A stretch of 59,106 nucleotides of DNA, from assembly GCA_016874775.1 (NCBI GenBank), contig VGTJ01000010.1, positions 1 through 59,106 of the forward strand, given 5' to 3'. The position numbers were made by a program, and so were the translations under genes. Positions 24,733-33,572 of this stretch are shown here, one piece after another (the stretch's first letter is position 1; each line of letters begins with the position of its first letter). This DNA comes from Deltaproteobacteria bacterium. Its GTDB lineage: Bacteria; Desulfobacterota; Binatia; Bin18. Under the pieces are notes generated by a model, which was given only the letters and a program-made list of their open reading frames with translations, did not search any database and was not told the origin of the DNA.

Positions 24733-25890
24733 GTGAAGAAGCGAGAGTATGATTGGCCGGACGAAACAATAGCTCGGCAAGGGCGTGAGCAGGCGTTACA
24801 GGGAACGCTTCATCAACGAGCTTCTGCAGATGCGCTGGACCTGGCCGGTTGCTATCGTGATCTTTTCGATAACGCCATCGATGCGCTGATCGTATGTGAT
24901 CGAGACGGTACTATATTGCTCATCAATCGACGTGCTGAAGCGCTTTTCGGGTATCCTCGCCAAGAAATGACGGATCGCTCGTGCTCGGAGTTTTTCTCGC
25001 CGTCGACGGCCCCCCTTGTCCTTCAACGTGTAGACCACAGCGTTGCAGGTGAAACGGTTCTCAGTTGGGAAGCGGAAGTCGTTCGTAAAGATGGGAGTCG
25101 TATCCCTGTCGCCGTGCGTTCTGGGGCACTTCCTATCCGTAGTGATCAGACGCCGCACGTCCAAATGGTTCTCCAGGATATTTCACAGAAGAAAAGCGTC
25201 GAACGTCAACGTACCGATTTTCTCGAAATGCTGGCGCACGATATTCGCAGCCCACTGAGTGTCGTGGTTGGGTATGCGGACCTCTTGCTGAGTGAAGCAA
25301 AACTCCGTGCGTCTCGGGAAGAGGTCGACATGCTCTTGAGCTTGCGCAGTGGCGCGTTTTCGCTCTCGACATTAGTCATGAACTATCTTGATGTCGCTAA
25401 GATTGAAACCCGCCCACTGATTTTTGCCAAAGGAGCGGTTGCGTTACAAGAAGTGATTCGTCGCGTTGGTAGACAATACAGCCGTGAGGCTCAACGCCTC
25501 CACATCGACTTAGATTTCTCGCTGACGGATGACCTCCCAGCGGTGATGGGGGATGCATTGGCGCTGGAGCGAGTCGTCACCAATCTGGTGCATAACGCCT
25601 TGAAGTTCACTCCAGCGCGAGGGAAGGTTACAGTCAGTACTTTCACACGAGGAGAGGACAAGGTAGGGGTTTCTGTGGTCGATAGCGGACCTGGGATGAC
25701 GCCTGAGGAGATTGCTGTGGTATTCGAGAAATACCGAACGGCGAAAAAGGATCGCAAGCGGGAAGGATCCGGTTTAGGGTTATTTATCGTCAAGGCGTTG
25801 GTCGAAGCGCACGGGGGGCGAGTTGAGGTGGAGAGCATTGTTGGTGAGGGAACCTGTATGTCAATCATTTTCCCAAAACACACCAACTGA
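24733..25890 (+). CDS. PAS-domain sensor histidine kinase
   Basis: 385 residues from the GTG at 24733 (GGGGAGG at 24721-24727). A PAS domain covers about residues 40-160 (LFDNAIDALIVCDRDGTILLINRRAEALFGYPRQEM, with a PAC-like VRKDGSRIPVAVRS). The HisKA H-box is DFLEMLAHDIRSPLSVVVGYA (AHDIRSP variant), and the HATPase has NLVHNALKF, DSGPGM and GSGLGLFIV. There is no membrane segment, so a cytosolic signal is sensed. No partner regulator lies next to it; mscL follows in the same direction after about 110 bp. Confidence 0.94.
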   Translation: MKKREYDWPDETIARQGREQALQGTLHQRASADALDLAGCYRDLFDNAIDALIVCDRDGTILLINRRAEALFGYPRQEMTDRSCSEFFSPSTAPLVLQRVDHSVAGETVLSWEAEVVRKDGSRIPVAVRSGALPIRSDQTPHVQMVLQDISQKKSVERQRTDFLEMLAHDIRSPLSVVVGYADLLLSEAKLRASREEVDMLLSLRSGAFSLSTLVMNYLDVAKIETRPLIFAKGAVALQEVIRRVGRQYSREAQRLHIDLDFSLTDDLPAVMGDALALERVVTNLVHNALKFTPARGKVTVSTFTRGEDKVGVSVVDSGPGMTPEEIAVVFEKYRTAKKDRKREGSGLGLFIVKALVEAHGGRVEVESIVGEGTCMSIIFPKHTN

Positions 25891-26004
25891 GAGAGACGAG
25901 GAAAGATGCCTGAGAAAGAGAAAAATTTCTATCTATTCTCCTATTGACCTTCCCAGGCCAGTTGCCTAAATCAGTGCAAAAAATTGTACGCGAAAGGAGA
26001 GTCT

Positions 26005-26421
26005 ATGTGGGAAGAGTTTAAGAAGTTCGCCGTTCAGGGGAATGTCCTGGACTTGGCGGTTGGTGTCATTATTGGTGCAGCCTTTGGAAAGATTATCGGA
26101 TCACTGGTCGATGATGTAATCATGCCGCCCGTAGGGTATGTGCTCGGTGGAGTCGATTTTTCCAATCTGTTTGTGAGTCTTTCTGGAAAACCTTTTGAGT
26201 CACTGGCTGCAGCAAAAGCCGCAGGTGCGCCGACGTGGAATATCGGCCTGTTTATCAACACGATCATTAACTTCCTCATTGTGGCTGGTGCAGTGTTCTT
26301 GTTCATCGTGAAGCCAGCCAACAAACTAAAGGCTCAGCCACCGCCGCCACCACCAGCGCCACCTGAACCGACGCCGCAGGAAAAACTGTTGGCTGAAATT
26401 CGCGACCTGCTGAAAAAGTAA
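26005..26421 (+). CDS. mscL: Large-conductance mechanosensitive channel
   Basis: 138 residues from the ATG at 26005 (AAGGAGA at 25994-26000). It starts [42 protein letters not shown], the classical MscL amphipathic helix plus TM1. TM2 ([22 protein letters not shown]) is followed by a Pro-rich linker ([12 protein letters not shown]) and the C-terminal helix [12 protein letters not shown]. It forms a homopentameric pore in the inner membrane that opens under hypo-osmotic tension. The periplasmic loop is somewhat long ([22 protein letters not shown]). It is convergent with the next kinase. Confidence 0.97.
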   Translation: MWEEFKKFAVQGNVLDLAVGVIIGAAFGKIIGSLVDDVIMPPVGYVLGGVDFSNLFVSLSGKPFESLAAAKAAGAPTWNIGLFINTIINFLIVAGAVFLFIVKPANKLKAQPPPPPPAPPEPTPQEKLLAEIRDLLKK

Positions 26422-26436
26422 AAGATCGCCAACGCG

Positions 26437-28113
26437 CTATGCCGCCACTGGAATCGGCATAGCGCCAGGTCGTTGCAGTGGTAACCAAATGCGGAACGTT
26501 GACCCCTGACCTAGCACACTTTCCACCGAGACTTGCCCGCCTAACAGTTCGAGCATTCGCTTGACGATGTAGAGACCGAGTCCGACCCCTCCGTGTCTCC
26601 GGGTCAGCACTTTTTGTTCCCCCTGTCTAAACGCTTCAAAAATCACCGCCAGATCTTCTGGCGAGATCCCGGTCCCTGTGTCGGAAACGGCAATCTCCAT
26701 TCCTTCCCCTTTTGCTTGCACGTCCACGACGATCTTCCCTCTCTCGGTAAATTTGATGGCGTTGCCGATCAGGTTTTTGATGACAACCTTTAGTTTATTG
26801 GGATCCGTATTGACGGCTGGGAGTTCGGGGTCGGTGCGACATTCGAGTTGCAAGCCACTTTGCTGGAACAATTCCCACATCTCGTTTTGTAACTCCATCA
26901 ACAGTGGAGCAACCGCAACTTCTTTGATATCGACCGGCAATTGTCCAGCCTCCAAACGCCCAACTTGCAGCGTGTTATTGATCAGTTCTAAGAGTCCTTG
27001 GGCGCTGCGCTCCAGGCGGCGCAATGTCTCTATTTGTTCCGATGTCAGTGGCCCAAAGGTCTGCTCTAGGAGCAGGTCTTTGTAGCCTAAAATAATCTGT
27101 AAGGGGGTCCGCAATTCATGAGAGACAGTAGCGAGAAAGTCAGACTTCAGTCGGTTGGCACTTTCGGCTTGTTCAAGGAGACGGGCATTTTCCAATGCGA
27201 GCGAAGCAAATTGCGCGATTCCCATTGCGAGGCGATGCTGCTGAGGAGTGAAGTGGGGAATATTCCGGCGCGACCCAACAGTTTGTACCCCAATGACGTC
27301 ATTCCCACGACGGAGGACCAGGCAGAGCGCAGCCCGGAACCCAAAGGGGGTCATGAGAGACGACGGAATTTGGGAAGACGACGGGGTATTGTTGTGAGCA
27401 ATAACTTCTTCGCGCGCAAGGTGGCGGAAAAAGGGGAGTACGGTTGTGCGTGGAGCGGAAAAATTCCGCAACATAGCCCACTGCTCCGAAGAGTAGCCCC
27501 AACTGGCAACGGGAGTGTACGCATCTTGCTGGGAGTTCCATAACAAGGCGTGACTGCTCTCACAGCCGAGAACCGACGCCGTCAGTTGACAGAGACGTTC
27601 CAAGATGACTGGAGTTGCAAGTGAGGACGTAAGATCTCGACCGACCTGTGCGAGGGTTGTTGAAATCTGCACTTCTTGACGAAGAGCTTCTTCATTCTGG
27701 CGGAGTTCTGTAAATGCGCGACTAGCGCGGAGCAGGTACCGAACCCGGTGGCCAAGAAGCACCCAGTTGATGGGCTTCGTAATGAAGTCAGTAGCGCCAA
27801 CTTCATAGGCTTTATGAATAGATCCTTCGTCTTCCAGACCTGTGAGCATAACAATCGGAATGTGTTCCCCATGTGGCATCTTGCGCAATGCTGCACAAGT
27901 CTGGAAACCATCGAGTTCGGGCATCATCACGTCCAGCAGTACGAGGTCAGGCGTGAGTTGTTGAAACATCGTCAACGCTTGTCGTCCGTCTTCGGCCTCT
28001 TCGACCAGAAAGCCGGCTTGTTCGAGTGCTTCGCGAACCAGCAAGCGGATTGTCATGCCGTCGTCGACCACGAGAATGAGGGGGGGACGGTGATGATTGA
28101 GAGTGTCGGTCAT
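26437..28113 (-). CDS. Response-regulator/GAF/histidine-kinase fusion
   Basis: 558 residues with three modules. The N-terminal receiver (ILVVDDGMTIRLLVREALEQ) has phospho-acceptor D61 in LVLLDVMMPELDG and a KPIN segment. A GAF domain covers about residues 150-315. The HisKA/HATPase core has H332 in DFLATVSHELRTPLQ, NLIGNAIKF, DTGTGI and GVGLGLYIV. Receiver-first kinases often act at the end of a phosphorelay. It is soluble. The next gene upstream (28128-30213) is a hybrid kinase on the same strand with a 14-bp gap, so the pair probably forms one relay system. Confidence 0.94.
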   Translation of the reverse strand: MTDTLNHHRPPLILVVDDGMTIRLLVREALEQAGFLVEEAEDGRQALTMFQQLTPDLVLLDVMMPELDGFQTCAALRKMPHGEHIPIVMLTGLEDEGSIHKAYEVGATDFITKPINWVLLGHRVRYLLRASRAFTELRQNEEALRQEVQISTTLAQVGRDLTSSLATPVILERLCQLTASVLGCESSHALLWNSQQDAYTPVASWGYSSEQWAMLRNFSAPRTTVLPFFRHLAREEVIAHNNTPSSSQIPSSLMTPFGFRAALCLVLRRGNDVIGVQTVGSRRNIPHFTPQQHRLAMGIAQFASLALENARLLEQAESANRLKSDFLATVSHELRTPLQIILGYKDLLLEQTFGPLTSEQIETLRRLERSAQGLLELINNTLQVGRLEAGQLPVDIKEVAVAPLLMELQNEMWELFQQSGLQLECRTDPELPAVNTDPNKLKVVIKNLIGNAIKFTERGKIVVDVQAKGEGMEIAVSDTGTGISPEDLAVIFEAFRQGEQKVLTRRHGGVGLGLYIVKRMLELLGGQVSVESVLGQGSTFRIWLPLQRPGAMPIPVAA

Positions 28114-28360
28114 GGTCGTTATCCTTCCTAAAGGGTCGAGCTGAGTGCAGCGCGAGCGTGATCGGAGTCTTTTGGTGTCGTGTGGCTTTGTTCAGGAGAC
28201 TGGACAGGCATGCGAGGGAGCCACTTCTTCAGCGTTACGGCTAGTTGTTCTTGCGTGAATGGTTTGCTGAGATAGTCATCCATCCCCGCTGCAAGACATT
28301 GCTCTCGATCGCCAGTCATGGCGTTGGCGGTCATGGCGATGATGGGAACACGGAAAGCGT

Positions 28361-28446
28361 GCAGTTGTCGGTTGTCAGTTGTCAGTGCGGAATGCTGAGA
28401 GGAATCGCCCGAAACAGATACCTGACTGCTGAGAGCTGATAACTGT
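28361..28446. repeat. Heptad hairpin element inside the hybrid kinase receiver domain
   Basis: CAGTTGTCGGTTGTCAGTTG..CAG on the left and CTGACTGCTGAGAGCTGATAACTG on the right are roughly complementary arms with TTGTCAG/CTGA units spaced by 7 bp. In the kinase frame they encode [20 protein letters not shown].. of about 28 residues, inserted between REQEKQ and [12 protein letters not shown] where receivers normally have a short loop. Confidence 0.85.
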
Positions 28447-29010
28447 TTCTCTTGTTCGCGAATGGTACGTGTTGCCTCATAGCCATCCATCTCCGGCATT
28501 TGGCAGTCCATCAGAATCAGGTCATAGGAGGTGTCGGCAACTTTGGCGAGTGCTTCCTTTCCCGTCGCGGCATGGTCTACGTCACAGCCGAAGAACTCAA
28601 GCATAATACGCGCGACTTCTTGGTTGACAGGATTGTCATCCACCAAAAGAACGTGTGGGGGTGTCGTGGGAAGCGGAGCGTGGTTCGCTTGTTGGTCTCG
28701 ACTCGGAAGCTCATTACTTACGTGGCTGTGAGGCGATACTGTTCCTTCTGGAAGATGTTGAGGTTGCAGGGCAAAGTGGGCAGTGAACCAAAAGGTCGAG
28801 CCCTGGCCAAGCGTACTTTCGACCCCCACCTGTCCGTGCATGAGCTCGGTCAACTGTTTGACGATAGCTAAGCCAAGCCCAGTCCCACCGTATTTTCGCG
28901 TTGTTGAATTATCCGCCTGTGTGAAAGGTTGAAAAAGTCGAGCGCGCGCTTCAGGGGTAAGCCCGATCCCTGTATCACGAATGGAGAAACGTAACTCACA
29001 CTGGTTCGCG

Positions 29011-29081
29011 ATTCCGGGTTCCAGGTTCAAGGTGCGGGAAGGAGAACTGTGAACGTCAGAGGTTGAACGTTGAACCTCAAC
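29011..29081. repeat. Heptad hairpin element inside the hybrid kinase HATPase domain
   Basis: GGGTTCCAGGTTCAAGGTGC on the left and GGTTGAACGTTGAACCTCAAC on the right carry opposed GTTCAAG/GTTGAAC heptads. They add about 20 residues ([20 protein letters not shown]) between the strands EVVVEVQ and [12 protein letters not shown], where other HATPase domains have a short turn. Confidence 0.75.
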
Positions 29082-30454
29082 CACGACTTCCCCGTGTTGG
29101 GTAAATTTAATCGCATTGCCAAGGAGATTGGTGAGAATCTGCCGCAGCCGATATGGATCACCGACGACAAGTGTTGGCACTTCGTGCTGGAGGTTGCAGG
29201 TGAGCGTCAGCCCTTTCTTGCGTGCTTGTTCGGCAAGTAATTCAACAACTTCGTCGATGGTTTCCCGGAGATTAAAGCTGAGACGCTCTAACTCGAGTTT
29301 GCCAGTTTCGATTTTGGAGAAATCGAGGATGTCGTTAATGAGGCCTAGGAGCGATTCTCCAGAATGCCGGACGGTTTTTACAAACCGTGCTTGCTGCTCA
29401 TTGAGCCCGCTGTTGAATAAGAGTTCAGTCATACCGATGATACCGTTCATCGGCGTACGGATCTCGTGACTCATGTTGGCAAGGAATTGTGACTTCGCTT
29501 GATTTGCTGCTTCAGCTTGCTCTTTGGCCCAGGCGTAATGTTGGATCAGGTTGATGTTCTCGAAGCGTAAGCGAAGTGACTCGACAAGTGACATGTGAAG
29601 ATGCTGAGCCGTGAAAATCATCACGAGAGAGAAAGACAATAACAAGAGCCCCATACCAAACGCGATAGAACCGTCAGAGGTGATCACGCGGAGCGTCACT
29701 GGTAAGAGGATAGGAATGAAGAAACAAAAAAATGCTGCTTTGACAGCGGATAAGACTGCTACTCCACCTGCGGCCATGCCGCCCAAGAAGAAGATCAGAA
29801 AGACCTGATGCTCAATGGGGTGCGCGGGAAATAGCAGGACTCCACCGATGCCCCACACGCTTCCAGCGACGGTAGTGCCGATAAGAAATGGTTTCCGCCA
29901 CTGAAGAATTTCTTCTTCTTGTGGATTTGCCCGTTCGAACTGGAGAACAAGGACAAGCCGCCAGCCACACGGAGACGGCAAGAATCCCTGCTGTCCATAT
30001 ACAGGCAGAGGCATAGGGAATGCTTCCCCACGAAATGCCTAGGATAATACAGATATTGACGACCGAAGCGACGAACCCGGTTTTCGCGTGAGTATAGAGC
30101 ATTTTGACGCACGCAGCTTCGATACGTCTGTGATGATCAGTGAAGCGGTCTCCTTCCTCAGACGGGAGAGACGCGGACGATAAAAGATCCGAAGTGTGAT
30201 GTGCGACGTACATGGCTGTCTGTTTCTTACGACGTATGGATCAACCTTCGACCTGTCCTTTTGCAGGCTGCTTGGAAATGGAGACACTGCTCTGACGGTG
30301 TACCTATCGGTGCTTGTTGCGCACGCTTTAAAACGTAAGTGCAGACAAGGGGTTGAAGGATTTTGCGTGGGGCTGACCGTTCGTATGAATGGCGAAGGGA
30401 ACTCGCATTCCGGCGTATTCCCTTCGTTCGTCATGGCGGGGAGAAAAGCAGAGA

Positions 30455-30925
30455 CTATTCGGTGAATTTCCACGTATTTTCTGCCGTGCTGGTGATTTTC
30501 CAGCGCGGAATAACAATATTCGGATCTTTCGTGGTTTCAAATTCAACCGCGACCGGAAGACCGATGGCGACGTCTGCTTCGTCATTCATCATCACACCCG
30601 CAACACGAACCAGAGAACCATCTGCTTCGTGACAATCATCCAACTCAATCAGGGCAACAACGTAGGGAACTGTCTCGATAAAAGCGCTGAGAATGGGTTG
30701 CGTAACCACGACGTAACTGTGGAGAACGCCTTGCCCTGCGGTCTCAAACCAGGTGAGGTCCATTGACGTGCATTTGCTACAGGCTGGGAATGGAGGAAAC
30801 CATCTGTGACCACAGGTCTTGCACTGGCGGACGAGATATTTGTGTTGTTTGGTGCCCATCCACCACTCGGCAGTATCAAAATCTGGAACGATAACAATTT
30901 TGCTGTAATCAATTGCTCCGGGCAT
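30455..30925 (-). CDS. DUF35 OB-fold/zinc-ribbon acyl-CoA-associated protein
   Basis: 156 residues. The N-terminal helix FDTAEWWMGTKQHKYLVRQC leads into a zinc ribbon (CKTCGHRWFPPFPACSKC), then an OB fold (GVLHSYVVVTQP, VPYVVALIELDD, VRVAGVM, GLPVAVEFE). DUF35/OB proteins pair with SCP-x/thiolase-like proteins and, in studied cases, form a hetero-complex that handles acyl-CoA (MaoC- or aldolase-like steps in side-chain degradation). The thiolase-like partner lies immediately upstream on the same strand (about 100-bp gap), supporting a complex. The substrate is unknown. Confidence 0.93.
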   Translation of the reverse strand: MPGAIDYSKIVIVPDFDTAEWWMGTKQHKYLVRQCKTCGHRWFPPFPACSKCTSMDLTWFETAGQGVLHSYVVVTQPILSAFIETVPYVVALIELDDCHEADGSLVRVAGVMMNDEADVAIGLPVAVEFETTKDPNIVIPRWKITSTAENTWKFTE

Positions 30926-30969
30926 GGAAGATCCTTTCTTTAAGAGAACCGGCTTCTTGGCTTAAGGTT

Positions 30970-31011
30970 CACGTAACCCGTATTATGTATTGCGTGTTAC
31001 GTGTTACGTAG
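30970..31011. repeat. Short heptad-type element
   Basis: CACGTAACCCG and CGTGTTACGTGTTACGTAG oppose each other in the gap between the thiolase and DUF35 genes. The right arm repeats GTTACGT at 7-8 bp spacing. It is weaker than the other elements. Confidence 0.6.
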
Positions 31012-31028
31012 CCGTGGTGCTGGTGTCG

Positions 31029-32258
31029 TCATGCCGAAATCCCGCGCAAAATGACGGAACTCGACGTTGCTTCAGTGCCCCAGCCTAAACAGGCAGCGAT
31101 ACGGGCATTCTTCACCTGGCGACAACCTGCTTTGCGGTCGTAGGTGTGTTTGCCCTCGGCTGCGCGCGGGCAGGCATCGTCAACGCGATGGCGCAGTTGC
31201 CGTACGTTCTCAATCACCATGCTAATGCCATGTGTATACCCTTCCGAGAGATGGCCACCGGAGAGGTTTGAGGGTAATTCGTGATCGATTTGTAACCGTC
31301 CACCTTGAACGAAATCTTTGGCTTCGCCTTTACCGCAGAACCCGTAGGCTTCGAGTTGGATGATGGTTGTGAATGTAAAGGCATCATAACAAGAAATGAG
31401 GTTCACATCTTTCTGACTGATGCCTGCCATGCCAAACAGGCGATTCCGCCCATAGTTACCGGCAACATAGTGAATCTCTGGACGAGAATAGTTCCAGGCC
31501 GGACTCGGAGCCATGGTGCGCGCCGTGCCGCCCATAATGAACACTGGTGGCTGGCGCAAGTCATAGGCCCGTTCACGCGAAGTGATAATCATTGCTGCCG
31601 AGACATCGGTTTCGAGGCAGCAATCAAGCAAACGAAACGGCTTTGAGACCCAACGCGCACGTTGGTGGTCTTCGATGGTGATTGGTGCCCGCATAATCGC
31701 TTTGGGGTTAAGACTGGCATGATAACGATGCGCGACAGCCACTTCGGCAAATGTCTTGGTCGTTGCTCCGGTGTCACGCAAATAGCGCATCGCCGACATG
31801 CCAAACCACTGTGCAGGAGTGGTCCATCCCCAGTGCATGTAAAACTGATTATCGCCTGCAGCTTGGGTTGGCGGCACCGGACCACTTGGCGCTTGGCCGC
31901 CCATACGGCGGCCAGAGCGACCATTCATCGAACGGAAGATCACAATAGTCTTACAATAGCCAGCCTCTAACAAACCGATAGCGTGCCCGACCAGTGCTTC
32001 GGTACTGGACCCACCACCAAAAATGTCGAGCGAGTAATTGAGCCGAATGCCAAGCGAGGTGGCGACGTGATTCGAGCTGGTAGAATCGCCAGCTTGATAA
32101 CTGGTCATGCCGTCGATGTCGCGCGGCTCCAGCCCAGCATCGGCCATGGCTTTTTTCACTGCTTCACACGCCATCGATAGCGTTGTGCGATTCGATGGTC
32201 GCATGTGCGGTGTTTCTCCAACGCCGACAATGCAATATTTATCGGTCAGTGCTCCCAT
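31029..32258 (-). CDS. SCP-x-type thiolase-like protein
   Basis: 409 residues. The thiolase fold starts CIVGVGETPHMRPSNRTTLS, with YQAGDSTSSNHVATSLGIR, VGHAIGLLEAGYCKTIVIFRS (the usual Cys-containing nucleophile loop is replaced by a GGGSSTEALVGHA type, so the classical thiolase Cys is absent), ISCYDAFTFTTIIQLEAYGF and GGHLSEGYTHGISMVIENVRQLR. This is the lipid-transfer/thiolase-like group that partners with DUF35 proteins. With the missing nucleophile it may act as an aldolase or scaffold rather than a ketothiolase. It heads the set with the DUF35 gene. Confidence 0.9.
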   Translation of the reverse strand: MGALTDKYCIVGVGETPHMRPSNRTTLSMACEAVKKAMADAGLEPRDIDGMTSYQAGDSTSSNHVATSLGIRLNYSLDIFGGGSSTEALVGHAIGLLEAGYCKTIVIFRSMNGRSGRRMGGQAPSGPVPPTQAAGDNQFYMHWGWTTPAQWFGMSAMRYLRDTGATTKTFAEVAVAHRYHASLNPKAIMRAPITIEDHQRARWVSKPFRLLDCCLETDVSAAMIITSRERAYDLRQPPVFIMGGTARTMAPSPAWNYSRPEIHYVAGNYGRNRLFGMAGISQKDVNLISCYDAFTFTTIIQLEAYGFCGKGEAKDFVQGGRLQIDHELPSNLSGGHLSEGYTHGISMVIENVRQLRHRVDDACPRAAEGKHTYDRKAGCRQVKNARIAACLGWGTEATSSSVILRGISA

Positions 32259-32286
32259 CCTTTTTTTCCTCCTGATTTTGAAAAGA

Positions 32287-32380
32287 TTGAATCATCGGGG
32301 CATCGAGCCAGTGGATCATTGAAAAATGCGGTCTTCAAACAATGACTCAATGGCCAGATGGCTCAATGACTCAATAATCG
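32287..32380. repeat. Heptad hairpin element
   Basis: ATTGAATCATCGGGGCATCGAGCCAGTGGATCATTGAAAA faces CAATGACTCAATGGCCAGATGGCTCAATGACTCAATAATCG. TCAATGA/TCATTGA heptads recur and the arms are partly complementary. It fills the gap between the thiolase and LLM genes. Confidence 0.75.
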
Positions 32381-32399
32381 AACTCGGCACGAGCTGTTG

Positions 32400-33425
32400 T
32401 TACATCATCTGCTTCCTGATTTCTTGAACAAACTCTTGTGCTCGCCCGCCATCTTGTCGTTCTGGCGAGCCCAGGCCAACGACAACGCGATCGAGCACGC
32501 CTTTGTAGCGCGCTGCGAGTTTCTTAGCGATTTCGTCATAGGTGCCGACAATAGCGAGTTCTTCGAGCATATCGTCGGTAATCTCGGCGGCCATCTCATG
32601 CCATTGGCCTTTGGCAGCTTTTTCATTCAAGCGATAACAGGTATCGCCCCAGCCATGGGCATCGAGCACCCCTTTGTAGGTGCGCGTCGAAGCGTAAAAA
32701 GCAATCTGTTGTTTCACTGGTTGTTTGGCTTTTTCGACTTCATCGCGAGTGGCACCGCTGGCGATAAAGGTCCCAGTAATCAGCGACAGCTCTTCACGTT
32801 TACGGCCCGCTTTCGCTAAGCCTTTTTGCAAGTTAGGGACAACCGTTTCATTAATGTATTTGGCTGAGTGAAAGCCGTGAATGTAGAACCCTTCACAGAG
32901 CTCACCAGCCAGTTGCGTAATCTGCGGATTCAGGCCCGAGATGTAAATGGGAATCTCTGGATGTGCGATCGGGCCAGGGTTAAAGAATGGCGTCATCAGC
33001 GTGAACTGATAAAACTCGCCGATGAAATTGAGCTTGCTATTATTTTGCCAGGAGTCCCAGATCGCTCGTAAAGACAGAATGACTTCACGAAGACGTTTGA
33101 CTGGAGAGACCCACTTCACGCTGAAACGGCGCTCGTTGTGACCTTTGACTTGGGTTCCCAGCCCAAGGATAAAGCGCCCGTTTGAGTTGGCTTGCAGATC
33201 CCAGCATATATTTGCCAGAACCATAGGACTGCGTGGAAAGACAATGGCGATACCAGTACCAAGAGTGATCCGTTGGGTTTCACGAGCGGCAACGACCAGT
33301 GGAAAAAACGGATCATGGCTGGTCTCGGTACTCCACAAACCGTCGAAACCCGCATCTTCGGTCTTACAGGCAAGCTGCGCGGCTGCATCAAAGTTTGACG
33401 GGAAAAAAGCGGTATCGACCTTCAT
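32400..33425 (-). CDS. LLM-class, probably F420-dependent oxidoreductase
   Basis: 341 residues. TIM-barrel LLM protein of the TIGR03617-like branch: KVDTAFFPSNFDAAAQLACK, EDAGFDGLWSTETSHDPFFPL, LGTGIAIVFPRSPMVLANIC, NSNGRFILGLGTQVKGHNERRF, PIYISGLNPQITQLAGELCEGF. The substrate is not known. AAAAAGGAGGGAACCC precedes the ATG. It lies between the thiolase and acyl-CoA dehydrogenase genes on the same strand, so it probably belongs to the same catabolic island. Confidence 0.88.
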   Translation of the reverse strand: MKVDTAFFPSNFDAAAQLACKTEDAGFDGLWSTETSHDPFFPLVVAARETQRITLGTGIAIVFPRSPMVLANICWDLQANSNGRFILGLGTQVKGHNERRFSVKWVSPVKRLREVILSLRAIWDSWQNNSKLNFIGEFYQFTLMTPFFNPGPIAHPEIPIYISGLNPQITQLAGELCEGFYIHGFHSAKYINETVVPNLQKGLAKAGRKREELSLITGTFIASGATRDEVEKAKQPVKQQIAFYASTRTYKGVLDAHGWGDTCYRLNEKAAKGQWHEMAAEITDDMLEELAIVGTYDEIAKKLAARYKGVLDRVVVGLGSPERQDGGRAQEFVQEIRKQMM

Positions 33426-33444
33426 TGGGTTCCCTCCTTTTTGA

Positions 33445-33572
33445 GGCGTTGGGCTCTAGGCTCTGGGCTTTTGGACAAGAAAAAAAGAGAGGATCAAGTG
33501 ACTACGGGAGAATCCGAAACTTTCTCTTCGTTCTTTTTCCCCAAAGCCTAAAGCCTAAATCCCAGAGCCTAA
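33445..33572. repeat. Heptad hairpin element
   Basis: The left arm GGCGTTGGGCTCTAGGCTCTGGGCTTTTGG (33445-33474) is opposed to a right arm of CCAAAGCCTAAAGCCTAAAT.. ending CAGAGCC (33541-33569). Units are GGGCTCT/AGCCTAA heptads. The stop codon of the acyl-CoA dehydrogenase falls at the edge of the right arm. Confidence 0.82.

Larger units (their letters stand above)
28128..30213 (-). pseudogene. Membrane hybrid histidine kinase with a frameshift
   Basis: The 628-residue frame (start 30014) covers four or so hydrophobic segments, a HisKA H-box ([20 protein letters not shown]), a HATPase ([24 protein letters not shown]) and a C-terminal receiver ([26 protein letters not shown]). Its first 15 or so residues read as nonsense, while another minus frame (30213 to about 29960) gives a sensible start, EAACVKMLYTHAKTG, plus a hydrophobic helix ending ILAVSVW that joins naturally to [18 protein letters not shown] one-base shift near 29955-29970 is therefore likely, either real or a sequencing error. 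Two heptad elements (28361-28446 and 29011-29081) add extra residues inside the receiver and HATPase domains. Confidence 0.8.

Noticed and set aside
26437-30213. The kinase pair as part of a prophage or integrative element
   Set aside because: No integrase, att repeats or phage genes are nearby; base use matches the neighbours.
30039-30473. A 144-codon minus-strand frame
   Set aside because: It overlaps the N-terminal part of the frameshifted kinase and the DUF35 gene edge; it looks like a shadow frame with no domain.
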